Assembly (NCBI GenBank): GCA_023665865.1
Contig: JAMPDC010000001.1
Coordinates: 391,331 to 455,330 of the forward strand
Reading direction: 5' to 3'
DNA from: Staphylococcus sp.
GTDB taxonomy: Bacteria > Bacteroidota > Bacteroidia > Bacteroidales > Muribaculaceae
DNA length: 64,000 nucleotides
Shown here: positions 1 through 8,372 of the stretch, piece after piece
How the letters are laid out: each line of letters begins with the position of its first letter
How positions within the stretch are numbered: position 1 is the first letter of the stretch
Program-made: the position numbers and the translations under genes
The notes under the pieces: model-generated
Seen by the model: only the letters and a program-made list of their open reading frames with translations
What the model was told of the DNA's origin: nothing
Databases searched by the model: none

Positions 1-85
1 GATTATGCTGAGCCAAAAGTGTGGCTATACTGAGCCCGACATAGCCGGTGCCTGCCACGGCAATATTATATTGTCGTTCACACAT
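1..85 (-). CDS. ugd: UDP-glucose/GDP-mannose 6-dehydrogenase, N-terminal fragment cut by window edge
   Basis: Only the first 28 codons lie in the window. After a short MCERQY start they encode the NAD-binding beta-alpha turn IAVAGTGYVGLS, which is characteristic of nucleotide-sugar dehydrogenases of the UDP-glucose/GDP-mannose 6-dehydrogenase family. Members oxidise the C6 hydroxyl of the sugar nucleotide to a uronate for capsule or exopolysaccharide synthesis. The gene starts 51 bp after the recombinase-NusG fusion gene on the same strand, so that fusion probably heads a polysaccharide operon continuing to the left of the window. The family call rests on the glycine-rich motif. The exact substrate (UDP-Glc, UDP-ManNAc or other) cannot be told from this fragment. 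Confidence 0.75.
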   Translation of the reverse strand, partial: MCERQYNIAVAGTGYVGLSIATLLAQHN

Positions 86-136
86 GTTGTTAATATTATT
101 TTTTTGATGATTATGCAATTCAAGAGTCCTGGCGAC

Positions 137-1591
137 TCATACATTTGCAAGCTGATTGTAGCGTTCCTCGGAAATGCGTCTGACAAGGCGTGCATCCGAT
201 TCAACCCTCCATTCAAAGCCATTGTCGCCGACCATAATCAGACGGTAGACAGTAGCCCCGCTGTTTTCATCGGATTCCGGGCTTACTTGAGAATCAAACC
301 ATGCAACTTGCCCGTCAAACATACCGCCGATCACCTCAAGCTTATCGCCACGCTGGAGTTTGATTGCCCCGACGGGATACAGCTCAGTCTCAGACGTAAA
401 ACTACCGATGGCTCTTTGATAACGCATCAATTCCACATTACTGATGACCGCATAGGGACTCGCAGCAGCACGCGACTGCCGGTAACCCCATGCGAGATCA
501 CCGATGTGTCGGAAAAGTGGTGTCAAATCCGAGACCTTGCATCGGAAAAACAGCAATCCGGGCACCACCGGCTTGTTTTCAAACACGAGTTTGTGCCCGA
601 CCCGACGTGCAATCTCCTCCATCGGATAGAATCTCGTCTCCAACAACTTCTCCACCCCGCAACGTCTCGCACGCTCAATCACGTCGTCAAACGACACATG
701 AGGGCGAAACTGCATGGCATACCACTGCGACGGATTGGCTACCAGTGCGGAAATGACCCTATCCATCACCTCGCGTCTCGCCTCGGGAGTGACATCGGCA
801 GGAATGACAAATGAAAAAACCGGATTGCCATGTGGCACACGCCCCATGCAACCGGCCACAACAGATGGCGCAATTCCGCAATGGAGCGCCACAAATCCCC
901 ACAGAGTCCGCGCCGTTTCGGAGGGAATGGACGAAAGCTTCACCCCCACTCTGCCGAGCGCAAGCGTGAACAGCATCTTAAGATGCTCAGTCATCTGCCT
1001 TGGTGTACGCTCAGACTGGCGGAGCGGGAAAAGGTATTTGTTTCGGGGACGCGAATAGCGGCTCACTATGCTGTCAATGGCCTCGCATCCGCTAATCACT
1101 TCCGGTTTACGATATGCGGCAAGCTCCTCAAAGGTCAAGCCGCCCATATAGATTGAAAACAAGACGAGATCCACGGCCAGTTGCCGGTCTGACTCCGTCG
1201 CCGGATCGCTCGCTACCAACTTACGCAAACGCCCGAAAAGCCCCGTGTCAACCTCATCATGGGAAGAGTCTGCACAATCGCGCAGGCGCGATGCCACGAG
1301 GCTGAAAGCGTCCGACGGTCTAACCAACCCATCGGCCACAGCCTTAGAATATAATCCTGAGAGATTTTTAAGATAATAGGCCACGGTCTTCATGCTATAG
1401 CCCTCGGCTAAAAGCCTTGCGACCCAATCGGCCAGCACAACTTCGTCGAAATCGCGCTCCGTCAGCTCCCCACCCTCTCTGAAACGCAGGTAGGAAGCCA
1501 GCGCCTGACGCTGACTGGCTGCGCTACGCTGATTAGACGTCTCCTCTATTCTGACCCGAAAATATTCAGCTGTCAAGACGGGATTATCCAT
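137..1591 (-). CDS. Fusion: degenerate tyrosine-recombinase-like region + NusG/UpxY-like antiterminator region
   Basis: 484 residues in two parts. Residues about 10-105 resemble a SAM-like core-binding domain and 115-285 the catalytic fold of tyrosine recombinases, but the catalytic residues look lost. The box I Arg position reads MGGLTFEE (149-156), the box II His is Glu225 (Arg228 is kept), the LGH motif reads MGR (249-251), and no Tyr sits near 260. Residues about 288-395 look like the NGN domain of NusG paralogues (QWYAMQF, then FYPMEE and PVVPGLLFF), followed by a KOW-like segment (GDKLEVIGGMFDG, 415-427). UpxY-type NusG paralogues head Bacteroides capsule operons and suppress termination in the leader; the downstream ugd fits that role. 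A roughly 230-nt leader precedes the gene. Its ATG overlaps the TAA of a 46-codon ORF. The domain calls are by eye; loss of recombinase activity is an inference. Confidence 0.75.
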   Translation of the reverse strand: MDNPVLTAEYFRVRIEETSNQRSAASQRQALASYLRFREGGELTERDFDEVVLADWVARLLAEGYSMKTVAYYLKNLSGLYSKAVADGLVRPSDAFSLVASRLRDCADSSHDEVDTGLFGRLRKLVASDPATESDRQLAVDLVLFSIYMGGLTFEELAAYRKPEVISGCEAIDSIVSRYSRPRNKYLFPLRQSERTPRQMTEHLKMLFTLALGRVGVKLSSIPSETARTLWGFVALHCGIAPSVVAGCMGRVPHGNPVFSFVIPADVTPEARREVMDRVISALVANPSQWYAMQFRPHVSFDDVIERARRCGVEKLLETRFYPMEEIARRVGHKLVFENKPVVPGLLFFRCKVSDLTPLFRHIGDLAWGYRQSRAAASPYAVISNVELMRYQRAIGSFTSETELYPVGAIKLQRGDKLEVIGGMFDGQVAWFDSQVSPESDENSGATVYRLIMVGDNGFEWRVESDARLVRRISEERYNQLANV

Positions 1592-1731
1592 TAGCCAATC
1601 AGCAGGTTAGGCAGCTCCAACGAAGTTAATAACTTGAATTTTACAGACATTTCTTCCCGTCCCTCCATCTTGCAGATCATCATGTCGGGCAGACAGAGGT
1701 TTTCAATCGTTATGTCCGTGACAATATACAT
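1591..1731 (-). CDS. Small 46-codon ORF, translationally coupled to the fusion gene
   Basis: This minus-strand ORF starts at ATG 1731-1729 and ends at TAA 1593-1591, which shares one base with the ATG of the fusion gene (TAATG). An AAGGA Shine-Dalgarno-like sequence (1745-1741) lies 9 nt before the ATG, unusually good for this phylum. An alternative in-frame ATG at 1749 would add six codons. The product begins MYIVTDITIENL and ends ELPNLLIG; I recognise no family. The start codon lies in an inverted repeat (1724-1741), so access to it could be regulated. It could be a leader peptide that controls translation of the antiterminator, or a small structural protein. No homologue is known to me. 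Confidence 0.5.
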   Translation of the reverse strand: MYIVTDITIENLCLPDMMICKMEGREEMSVKFKLLTSLELPNLLIG

Positions 1732-1741
1732 GACAGTATAT
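1724..1741. repeat. 6-bp inverted repeat overlapping the small-ORF start
   Basis: ATATAC, six bases, then GTATAT: perfect 6-bp arms. On the minus-strand transcript it would form a small hairpin whose loop and 3' arm contain the AUG of the 46-codon ORF, with the Shine-Dalgarno-like AAGGA just 5' of it. It may be a protein-binding site or a translational control hairpin; both are inferences. Confidence 0.4.
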
Positions 1742-1828
1742 CCTTGCATAAGGCGTAACTACTTAACACTCAACATTTCACTAAGATGTATTAATGTCGC
1801 ATAACAAAGCAGTGACGCATTCACGGCA

Positions 1829-1860
1829 CAAATTTAACTAATAATTTTATCAACCGCAAA
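1829..1860 (-). promoter_or_regulatory. Promoter of the fusion gene / polysaccharide operon
   Basis: On the minus strand the sequence reads TTTG (1860-1857), 20 bp, then TAAATTTG (1836-1829), an exact match to the Bacteroidetes -33/-7 consensus. Transcription would start near 1822 and leave a leader of about 230 nt before the fusion gene. A leader of that size is expected if a NusG-like product acts on the locus's own 5' region. Confidence 0.65.
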
Positions 1861-1874
1861 TCGGACCGTGATTT

Positions 1875-1894
1875 TATTTCACAATATTTCACAA
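1875..1894. repeat. Perfect tandem 10-bp repeat just upstream of the promoter
   Basis: TATTTCACAA occurs twice head to tail (1875-1884 and 1885-1894), and a related CATTTCACTAA lies in the leader near 1775. The pair sits 15 bp upstream of the -33 element of the polysaccharide promoter. A period of one helical turn is typical of side-by-side protein binding. The binder is unknown. Confidence 0.4.
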
Positions 1895-2009
1895 CCCATA
1901 TCACATGCCATCTATTGATGCTGACGACAAAAAAATGAGATCTGACAGTAAAATACAACTCCATTGTCACTTTATCAGAATTACTAAGCCAACAGCAACG
2001 GATTTTAGT

Positions 2010-2017
2010 TAACTTTG
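2010..2017 (+). promoter_or_regulatory. -7 element for the double-GNAT gene
   Basis: TAACTTTG matches TAnnTTTG, 115 bp before the ATG. No clear -33 element was seen. The leader contains a possible hairpin (CTCCC 2069-2073 with GGGAG 2080-2084). Confidence 0.4.
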
Positions 2018-2132
2018 CAGACTGTCAGAAGCAATTATATAACTCTGTAGTGCCAACAAAGAATCTCCCTCCCTATATCGGGAGAGACTCAAATTGCCAT
2101 AATAATATTTATTAAACTGAAAATAAATATAT

Positions 2133-2993
2133 ATGATTGAAATAAAGACCTTGTCAAACGTCGGAAGGGAGAAACTTCTCGACACTTTCCTCGAAGCGTT
2201 TTCAGATTATGCCACCAGTTTCACACGAGAGCAACTTGACTCTATGTTAAGGATACGCGGATTCAATCCGTCGCTGTCGTTTGGAGCATTTGACGGAGAC
2301 CGTCTGGTAGCCTTTGTATTCAACGGAATCGGAAAGCATAGAGACGCTCCGACTGCCTACGATACCGGGACAGGTACAGTGAAAGCCTACAGAGGCCGCG
2401 GACTCGTCACCGAAATCCTCCATCATGGAGAAAACATCCTCCGCGAAAACGGCATCTGCGCCTATATCCTTGAAGTGCTTTGCGACAATGCGCCGGCTAT
2501 AGGCATATATCGTAAAGCCGGCTTCAAAACGGTGCGTCAGTTCGCATGCTATTCAATGGACAAACCGTCAATAACAATGCCTCTAAAATCGACCGCAGGG
2601 ATCAGCTTCACGCCTCTTGATCCTGCTCATCTCAGTGAGTTCAGCGGATTTTGCGACGTCGCTCCGTCATGGCAAAACAGCTTTGATTCAATTTCCCGCG
2701 GAAAAGATGAACTTGAATGTATCAGCGCATGTATCGACGATGAAATAGTTGGCTATGTGGTGATTAATCCTTCGCAAGGTGATCTCATGCAACTTGCCGT
2801 CAGCAAACCCAGCAGACGCAAGGGTATCGGGGCCGCGCTTTTCAACAAAGCAGCCGCAACTGTCACCGCACCACGCTTGAAAGTTATTAACGTAGAGGAC
2901 ACCTGCGACAGCCTTGTCTGCTTTCTCCAAAACCAAGGCATGAAGCTGACAGTAAAGCAATTTGAAATGTCGAAAACCTTTGCCGGCATTTGA
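2133..2993 (+). CDS. Tandem GNAT-family N-acetyltransferase
   Basis: 286 residues with two GNAT folds. The first (about 1-150) carries the acetyl-CoA loop as VKAYRGRGLVTEIL and the typical end ALGIYRKAGF-like stretch (AIGIYRKAGFKTVRQF). The second (about 155-286) carries QLAVSKPSRRKGIGAALF. Acyl-CoA dependent transfer is expected; the substrate is unknown. The gene stands alone between its own promoter and a strong terminator, and faces away from the polysaccharide locus. The start was chosen at the only ATG that precedes the N-terminal GNAT strand. Confidence 0.75.
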   Translation: MIEIKTLSNVGREKLLDTFLEAFSDYATSFTREQLDSMLRIRGFNPSLSFGAFDGDRLVAFVFNGIGKHRDAPTAYDTGTGTVKAYRGRGLVTEILHHGENILRENGICAYILEVLCDNAPAIGIYRKAGFKTVRQFACYSMDKPSITMPLKSTAGISFTPLDPAHLSEFSGFCDVAPSWQNSFDSISRGKDELECISACIDDEIVGYVVINPSQGDLMQLAVSKPSRRKGIGAALFNKAAATVTAPRLKVINVEDTCDSLVCFLQNQGMKLTVKQFEMSKTFAGI

Positions 2994-2999
2994 TATGAT

Positions 3000-3049
3000 A
3001 AAACCCAATTACTCCGGAAGACGCACGTCTTCCGGAGTAATTGGGTTTT
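3000..3049. terminator. 50-bp near-perfect palindrome, bidirectional terminator
   Basis: AAAACCCAATTACTCCGG at the left is mirrored by CCGGAGTAATTGGGTTTT at the right; the whole 3000-3049 is palindromic around CA at 3024-3025. With A and T runs at the ends it serves both the GNAT gene (plus) and glgB (minus), which converge here. Confidence 0.85.
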
Positions 3050-3065
3050 ATTCCGGTTGCAAAAT

Positions 3066-5114
3066 TTATTTCTTGGATTTCTTTGCCGGAGCCTTGGGCT
3101 GGGCACGACGCAGACGGAGCACCTGGGCGGAACGGGGAGGCAGATAGAGGCGCAGCCATTCGCGTCCCGAAGGAGCGAAGAGCGGATCGTTCTGTGTGAG
3201 ATGGTTGACAGTCTCGTCAATGTTACCGTAGCCACCGAAACCGGGATTGTCAGTCGACAACACCACTTCATATTCTCCCGCAGGCGCGAGGACGCCATAG
3301 CCGGTAAAGGCCTTTGAGGGGTTGAAGTTGTAGACAAACACAAGATCACCACGCATGTAAGCGAGCACCTGGTCATCATCTTTTTCCCAAAGCTTGACCA
3401 CCGGAAGAGCCTGATAATTGTAGACCCCGGAAATCAGATGGACCATAGCGTTGTCGAAAGCATTCAGGAACTCATATTTAAGCTCCTTGCGGTCCACGAG
3501 ATCCCACTGGCGACGGGCATACTTGTAGCTCCAGCCATTGCCCTCGCGCGGGAAGTCGATCCACTCCGGGTGGCCGAACTCGTTGCCCATGAAGTTGAGA
3601 TAGCCACCGTTGATCGTCGAGGCTGTGACGAGGCGGATCATCTTGTGGAGAGCCATGCCGCGCGCGACGACCATATTGTCGTCATCCTTCATCATGTGCC
3701 AATACATTTCCTTGTCAATCAGACGGAAGATGACCGTCTTGTCACCGACGAGAGCCTGGTCGTGGCTTTCGACGTAGGAAATCGTCTTTTCGTCAGCACG
3801 GCGGTTGGTCAATTCCCAGAAAATTGAGGTCGGTTTCCAATCCTCGTCCTTATATTCCTTCAGGAGCTTGATCCAGTAGTCAGGAATACCCATGGCCATG
3901 CGGTAGTCAAACCCGATGCCACCATCCTTGACAGGGACTGCGAGGCCCGGCATACCGCTCATCTCCTCAGCAATGGTGATAGCGTTGGGGTTGATCTCGT
4001 GGATAAGCTTGTTGGCAAGCGTTAGATATGTGATGGCATTGGTGTCCTGGTTGCCATTGTAATAGTCCTCATAGCTACCGAAAGCCTGACCGAGACCGTG
4101 GCTGTAGTAAAGCATCGAAGTGACGCCGTCGAAACGGAAACCATCGAAACGGAATTCCTGAAGCCAGTATTTACAGTTTGACAGCAGGAAGTTGATCACA
4201 TCGTTCTTACCATAATCAAAACAGAGAGAATCCCATGCCGGATGCTCGCGGCGGGAATCGCCATAGAAATATTGATTGTAGCTACCGTCAAGACGGCCGA
4301 GACCTTCGACCTCGTTCTTGACAGCATGTGAATGGACAATGTCCATGATGACAGCTATACCCAGCTCATGCGCACGGTCGATCAGACTCTTGAGCTCTTC
4401 GGGGGTACCGAAGCGGCTTGAGGGCGCATAGAAACTGGAGACATGATAGCCAAAAGATCCATAGTATGGATGCTCCTGAATGGCCATGATCTGGATGGCA
4501 TTATATCCGTCGGCGGCGATGCGCGGGAGCACAAGGTCGCGGAATTCGGCGTATGTACCGATCCCCTCCTTCTCTTGGGCCATGCCGATATGACATTCAT
4601 AGATGAGGAGCGGACGGGTGTCGGGGCGGAAACGGCGCACCTTCCACTTGTAGGCCTCCGGAGCCCAGACCTGAGCGGAGAAGAGCTTTGTCTGCTCGTC
4701 CTGCACCACTCGGGTAGCATAGGCCGGGATGCGTTCACCCTGTCCACCATCCCAGGTGACAATCATCTTGTAGAAATCACCATGATGGAGGTCCGACGGC
4801 TTCAGTTTGATCTCCCACACACCGTTTTTCTTTGGTTTGAGAGCATATTTCTTCAGTTGTTTCCATTTGGAAAAATCACCTGTAAGAGTTATTCCTGTTG
4901 CGTTCGGAGCCCATTCACGGAACACCCAGCTGCCGTCGGCAAGACGGTGAAGACCGAAAAAGTTATGGGCGTTTGCAAATGAATCGAGGTTACCGTCAGT
5001 TCCGCAGAGCTCTTGCTCTTTGGCAAGCGCTTCGTTGTGACGACCTACAATCGCCTCACTGTATGGCTCAAGCCAGGGATCGTTTTTAATAATGTTGAGA
5101 GTCTTTTTTTTCAT
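3066..5114 (-). CDS. glgB: 1,4-alpha-glucan branching enzyme (GH13)
   Basis: 682 residues. It cuts alpha-1,4 chains and rejoins them as alpha-1,6 branches in glycogen, in the cytoplasm. After an N-terminal CBM48-like domain (about 45-160) the GH13 barrel shows its conserved regions: DIVHSH (258-263), GFRFDG with nucleophile Asp329, AEEMSG with acid/base Glu383 and SHD with Asp452. The C-terminus is a Lys-rich tail. Length and region spacing resemble the eukaryote-like branching enzymes common in Bacteroidetes rather than E. coli GlgB. No other glycogen gene adjoins it; a pullulanase and a half-length glycogen synthase-like gene lie elsewhere in the window. Confidence 0.92.
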   Translation of the reverse strand: MKKKTLNIIKNDPWLEPYSEAIVGRHNEALAKEQELCGTDGNLDSFANAHNFFGLHRLADGSWVFREWAPNATGITLTGDFSKWKQLKKYALKPKKNGVWEIKLKPSDLHHGDFYKMIVTWDGGQGERIPAYATRVVQDEQTKLFSAQVWAPEAYKWKVRRFRPDTRPLLIYECHIGMAQEKEGIGTYAEFRDLVLPRIAADGYNAIQIMAIQEHPYYGSFGYHVSSFYAPSSRFGTPEELKSLIDRAHELGIAVIMDIVHSHAVKNEVEGLGRLDGSYNQYFYGDSRREHPAWDSLCFDYGKNDVINFLLSNCKYWLQEFRFDGFRFDGVTSMLYYSHGLGQAFGSYEDYYNGNQDTNAITYLTLANKLIHEINPNAITIAEEMSGMPGLAVPVKDGGIGFDYRMAMGIPDYWIKLLKEYKDEDWKPTSIFWELTNRRADEKTISYVESHDQALVGDKTVIFRLIDKEMYWHMMKDDDNMVVARGMALHKMIRLVTASTINGGYLNFMGNEFGHPEWIDFPREGNGWSYKYARRQWDLVDRKELKYEFLNAFDNAMVHLISGVYNYQALPVVKLWEKDDDQVLAYMRGDLVFVYNFNPSKAFTGYGVLAPAGEYEVVLSTDNPGFGGYGNIDETVNHLTQNDPLFAPSGREWLRLYLPPRSAQVLRLRRAQPKAPAKKSKK

Positions 5115-5204
5115 GGAGAAAATTGATGATTATCGGGAGAAAGTATGACTGTAGATTGACTGCCATACGATTAAAAAACCACGGAGATGTAGGCTTTGTT
5201 CCCA

Positions 5205-5212
5205 CAAACTTA
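5205..5212 (-). promoter_or_regulatory. -7 element for glgB
   Basis: TAAGTTTG on the minus strand matches TAnnTTTG, about 90 bp before the glgB ATG. A matching -33 element is not evident. Confidence 0.4.
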
Positions 5213-5254
5213 ACAATAATTTTTGAATTCATCGCTATCCGGCAGCTTTTTTTA

Positions 5255-6604
5255 TCAAAGTATGCCGAGACCGACCAGAAATACCAGTCCTATACAGGCC
5301 GGAGCGACGTAGCGCAGGCAACACACTATAGCATTGACCATCCATGGACGCACTCTGCTGCCATTTCTCATCAATTCGCTGCGGACGACGGAGCGGTCAA
5401 GCACCCAACCCACAAAAATCGAGATGATCATGCCGCCGACAGGAAGAAGAATGTTGGACGAAAGATAGTCGAAGAGATTGAACACCGTCAGTCCGCATAC
5501 CGTCCACCCTGACAGTGAGCCGAATGATAGGGCACAGATGGTGCCAAACAATATTGCGACACCTATATTGCACATGGTTGCCTTGCGGCGCGACACATTG
5601 AATTCATCAGTAAGATAAGCGATGCAGATCTCGCTCATGGAAATAGTCGATGAAAGCGATGCGAGGAAGAGCAGGAAGAAAAACAGAGTCGACCAGATCA
5701 TGGCGCCGGGGAGTTGTGAGAATATGGACGGTAGAATCTCAAACACAAGCTTTGGGCCGGCTGCCGGTTCGAGTCCGAATGTGAAGACCGCAGGAAATAT
5801 TATGATGCCCGCAAGAATGGCTACAAGTGTATCGAGCGAAGCCATGATACCGGCAGTGCGCAGCAGAGAAGTCTTTTTATTGAAATAGCTCGAATAGGTA
5901 ATGAGACACCCGAGGCCGAGACTCAGCGAGAAAAACGCCTGCCCCATAGCCCCGAGGAGCACACTCGGTGTCACCTTCGAGAAGTCGGGATTAAACAAAA
6001 ATTTCAGTCCATCGGCTGCTCCGGGCATCATGAGCGAATTGAAACAGAACACGATAAGAATCACGAAGAGCAGGGGCATCATGATGTTTGACATCCGTTC
6101 TATACCCCTCTGCACCCCGCGCGAGAGAATGAAATAGTTAATGAGTAGAAACAACACAGTCCACATCGCAGGTCGCCAGTCGGATGTCGCAAATGAGTCA
6201 AACTGCGCATGGAGCCCGTCTATCGAGCTGACACCACCGAAACCCGACAGCGACCGGTAGATATATTCCATCGTCCAGCCTGCCACCACTGAATAGAAAC
6301 TGAGGATGAGTATCGAAGCGAGTATACCAAGATAGCCCACCATGCCCCACGCTTTGCCGGGAGCAAGCGCACGGAAAGCACCACGGACATTTGATCCGGT
6401 ATGTCGACCTATGATAAACTCGGCACAGACAACAGGGATACCTATTATAAAGATAAAAAACAGATCAATCATTAGAAAGGCTCCTCCACCATGCACTCCG
6501 GCCTCAAAGGGAAAGCGCCAGATATTTCCCAATCCTACGGCCGAACCGACCGTGGTGGCAATCACACCGAGTTTAGTAGTAAAATGTGCTCGCTTTTCAG
6601 ACAT
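5255..6604 (-). CDS. Sodium-dependent transporter, neurotransmitter:sodium symporter (NSS) family
   Basis: 449 residues, about 11-12 hydrophobic segments. Residues about 12-35 read TTVGSAVGLGNIWRFPFEAG, the NSS signature of the unwound TM1 that binds sodium and substrate in LeuT-like transporters. Bacterial members mostly import amino acids with sodium; the substrate here is unknown. It sits upstream of glgB on the same strand with 140 bp between them and a probable glgB promoter in the gap, so it is likely a separate unit. No terminator was seen between the two. Confidence 0.88.
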   Translation of the reverse strand: MSEKRAHFTTKLGVIATTVGSAVGLGNIWRFPFEAGVHGGGAFLMIDLFFIFIIGIPVVCAEFIIGRHTGSNVRGAFRALAPGKAWGMVGYLGILASILILSFYSVVAGWTMEYIYRSLSGFGGVSSIDGLHAQFDSFATSDWRPAMWTVLFLLINYFILSRGVQRGIERMSNIMMPLLFVILIVFCFNSLMMPGAADGLKFLFNPDFSKVTPSVLLGAMGQAFFSLSLGLGCLITYSSYFNKKTSLLRTAGIMASLDTLVAILAGIIIFPAVFTFGLEPAAGPKLVFEILPSIFSQLPGAMIWSTLFFFLLFLASLSSTISMSEICIAYLTDEFNVSRRKATMCNIGVAILFGTICALSFGSLSGWTVCGLTVFNLFDYLSSNILLPVGGMIISIFVGWVLDRSVVRSELMRNGSRVRPWMVNAIVCCLRYVAPACIGLVFLVGLGIL

Positions 6605-6672
6605 ATACCTATATTATTTATTTTAAAATGAATCTATGCAATAGTAGTAGCATCTAAACTATTTAAGTTTGA

Positions 6673-6680
6673 CAAAGATA
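6673..6680 (-). promoter_or_regulatory. -7 element for the sodium symporter
   Basis: TATCTTTG on the minus strand, about 70 bp before the ATG at 6604; no clear -33 element. Confidence 0.4.
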
Positions 6681-6827
6681 CGCATTTTTCACAAGGAAAA
6701 ACTGCGATAATACAAATATGGTTTAATGATATTTGGTAGTCCAGTCATATCAAGCTATATTTCAACATATTACAACAAATCACATAGATAACGGTTGGAT
6801 TTTTCGGATGATTCACTCAATTTTTCG

Positions 6828-6835
6828 TATTTTTG
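6828..6835 (+). promoter_or_regulatory. -7 element for rmlA-rmlC
   Basis: TATTTTTG matches TAnnTTTG, 30 bp before the rmlA ATG. A T-rich stretch (6801-6806) lies near the -33 position but is not a clear TTTG. Confidence 0.5.
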
Positions 6836-6864
6836 CATCACCTCACATTTAGACAAATCGAAAC

Positions 6865-7746
6865 ATGAAAGGAATAGTTTTAGCCGGAGGCTCCGGCACA
6901 CGTCTCTATCCAATCACCAAAGGTGTCAGCAAACAGCTGCTACCCATCTACGATAAACCGATGGTCTACTATCCCATCTCGGCCCTGATGCTGGCAGGAA
7001 TACGTGAGATCCTCATAATCTCAACTCCCCATGACCTGCCCGGCTTCCGTAGATTGCTCGGCGACGGCTCGGATTTCGGTCTGAAACTCGAATATGCCGA
7101 GCAACCATCGCCCGACGGACTGGCCCAGGCTTTCATCATCGGGCGCGAGTTTATCGGAGACGATTCTGTCTGTCTCGTGCTTGGCGACAATATCTTCCAC
7201 GGCGCAGGCTTCTCATCTGTACTGAAAGAATCTGTGAGAACCGTTGTGGAAGACAACAAAGCTGTGGTATTCGGCTATTGGGTCAACGATCCCGAACGTT
7301 ATGGTGTGGCCGAATTCGACAGTGAAGGCAACTGCATTTCAATCAAGGAGAAACCGGTTAATCCTAAATCAAACTATGCCGTGGTCGGACTATACTTCTA
7401 CCCTAACGAAGTGGTCGACATCGCAGCCTCAATCAAACCGTCGGCACGCGGCGAACTCGAAATCACGACTGTCAACCAAACCTTTCTCAACGACAATCGT
7501 CTGAAAGTGCTCACTCTTCCGCAGGGATTTGCGTGGCTCGACACTGGAACTCACGATTCGCTTGCCGAGGCATCAATCTACGTCGAAGTCCTCGAAAAGC
7601 GTCAGGGACTGAAAATCGGCTGTCTCGAAGGGATCGCCTACCGTAATGGCTGGATCAGCAAGGAGAAGATGATTGAACTCGCCCAACCGATGCTCAAGAA
7701 CCAATACGGCCAATATCTCCTCAAAGTCATAGATGAAAAAAGATAG
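6865..7746 (+). CDS. rmlA: Glucose-1-phosphate thymidylyltransferase
   Basis: 293 residues, the usual RmlA length. It joins dTTP and glucose-1-phosphate to make dTDP-glucose, the first step of dTDP-L-rhamnose synthesis. The nucleotide-binding signature GGSGTRLYP is followed by [16 protein letters not shown], and LGDNIFHG is present further on. rmlC follows after 32 bp, but rmlB and rmlD are not in the window. The pathway feeds surface polysaccharide; the ugd-containing locus lies about 6 kb away on the other strand. Confidence 0.95.
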   Translation: MKGIVLAGGSGTRLYPITKGVSKQLLPIYDKPMVYYPISALMLAGIREILIISTPHDLPGFRRLLGDGSDFGLKLEYAEQPSPDGLAQAFIIGREFIGDDSVCLVLGDNIFHGAGFSSVLKESVRTVVEDNKAVVFGYWVNDPERYGVAEFDSEGNCISIKEKPVNPKSNYAVVGLYFYPNEVVDIAASIKPSARGELEITTVNQTFLNDNRLKVLTLPQGFAWLDTGTHDSLAEASIYVEVLEKRQGLKIGCLEGIAYRNGWISKEKMIELAQPMLKNQYGQYLLKVIDEKR

Positions 7747-7778
7747 AAGTTAACCCACAGAACTGACCGATTTGTAAG

Positions 7779-8327
7779 ATGAATGTTATTCAAACCGATA
7801 TAGAGGGTGTAGTGATCATCGAGCCGCGTGTTTTCACTGATTCCAGGGGATATTTCTTCGAGAGCTATTCCAAAAGGGAATTTGACGAGAAAGTCGGACC
7901 GATCGACTTCGTTCAGGACAACGAGAGTCGTTCGACCCGCGGTGTCATGCGCGGGCTCCATTTCCAACTCCCACCCTACACTCAGGCAAAACTCGTGCGC
8001 TGTGTGGAGGGAGAGGTTCTCGATGTAGCGGTTGACCTGCGCAAAGACTCTCCGACCTACGGGCAACATGTCGCAGTGCGGCTCTCCTCGGAAAATCACC
8101 GTCAGCTCTTCATCCCACGCGGCTTCGCCCACGGTTTCGCCGTCTTGAGCGAGAGCGCCGTGTTTCAATACAAATGCGATAACTTCTATGCCCCTCAGGC
8201 CGACGGCGGTATCTCTATCCTTGACAATAGTCTCGGCATCGACTGGCTGATACCACTGTCCGAAGCGATTCTGTCGGAGAAAGACACCCGCCATCCGCTT
8301 TTCGCAGATTTCTCCTCTCCATTCTGA
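7779..8327 (+). CDS. rmlC: dTDP-4-dehydrorhamnose 3,5-epimerase
   Basis: 182 residues, standard cupin-fold RmlC length. It epimerises C3 and C5 of dTDP-4-keto-6-deoxyglucose. Family motifs are present: FTDSRGYFFESY, then QDNESRSTRGVMRGLHFQ with the active-site His, and PRGFAHGFAVLS. It is co-directional with rmlA (32 bp) and with the lactaldehyde reductase downstream (45 bp), so the three may form one transcript. Confidence 0.95.
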   Translation: MNVIQTDIEGVVIIEPRVFTDSRGYFFESYSKREFDEKVGPIDFVQDNESRSTRGVMRGLHFQLPPYTQAKLVRCVEGEVLDVAVDLRKDSPTYGQHVAVRLSSENHRQLFIPRGFAHGFAVLSESAVFQYKCDNFYAPQADGGISILDNSLGIDWLIPLSEAILSEKDTRHPLFADFSSPF

Positions 8328-8372
8328 CTACTCTCTAAATAATAACCTAATACCACCAACAACTCCAAAATC

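Noticed and set aside
5-814. Plus-strand open frame of 269 codons opposite the fusion gene
   Set aside because: It overlaps both the conserved ugd start and the NusG-like region on the other strand and has no recognisable domain.
1592-2132. Invertible promoter as found at Bacteroides capsule loci
   Set aside because: I could not find a pair of inverted repeats flanking the promoter; only short palindromes and one direct repeat are present.
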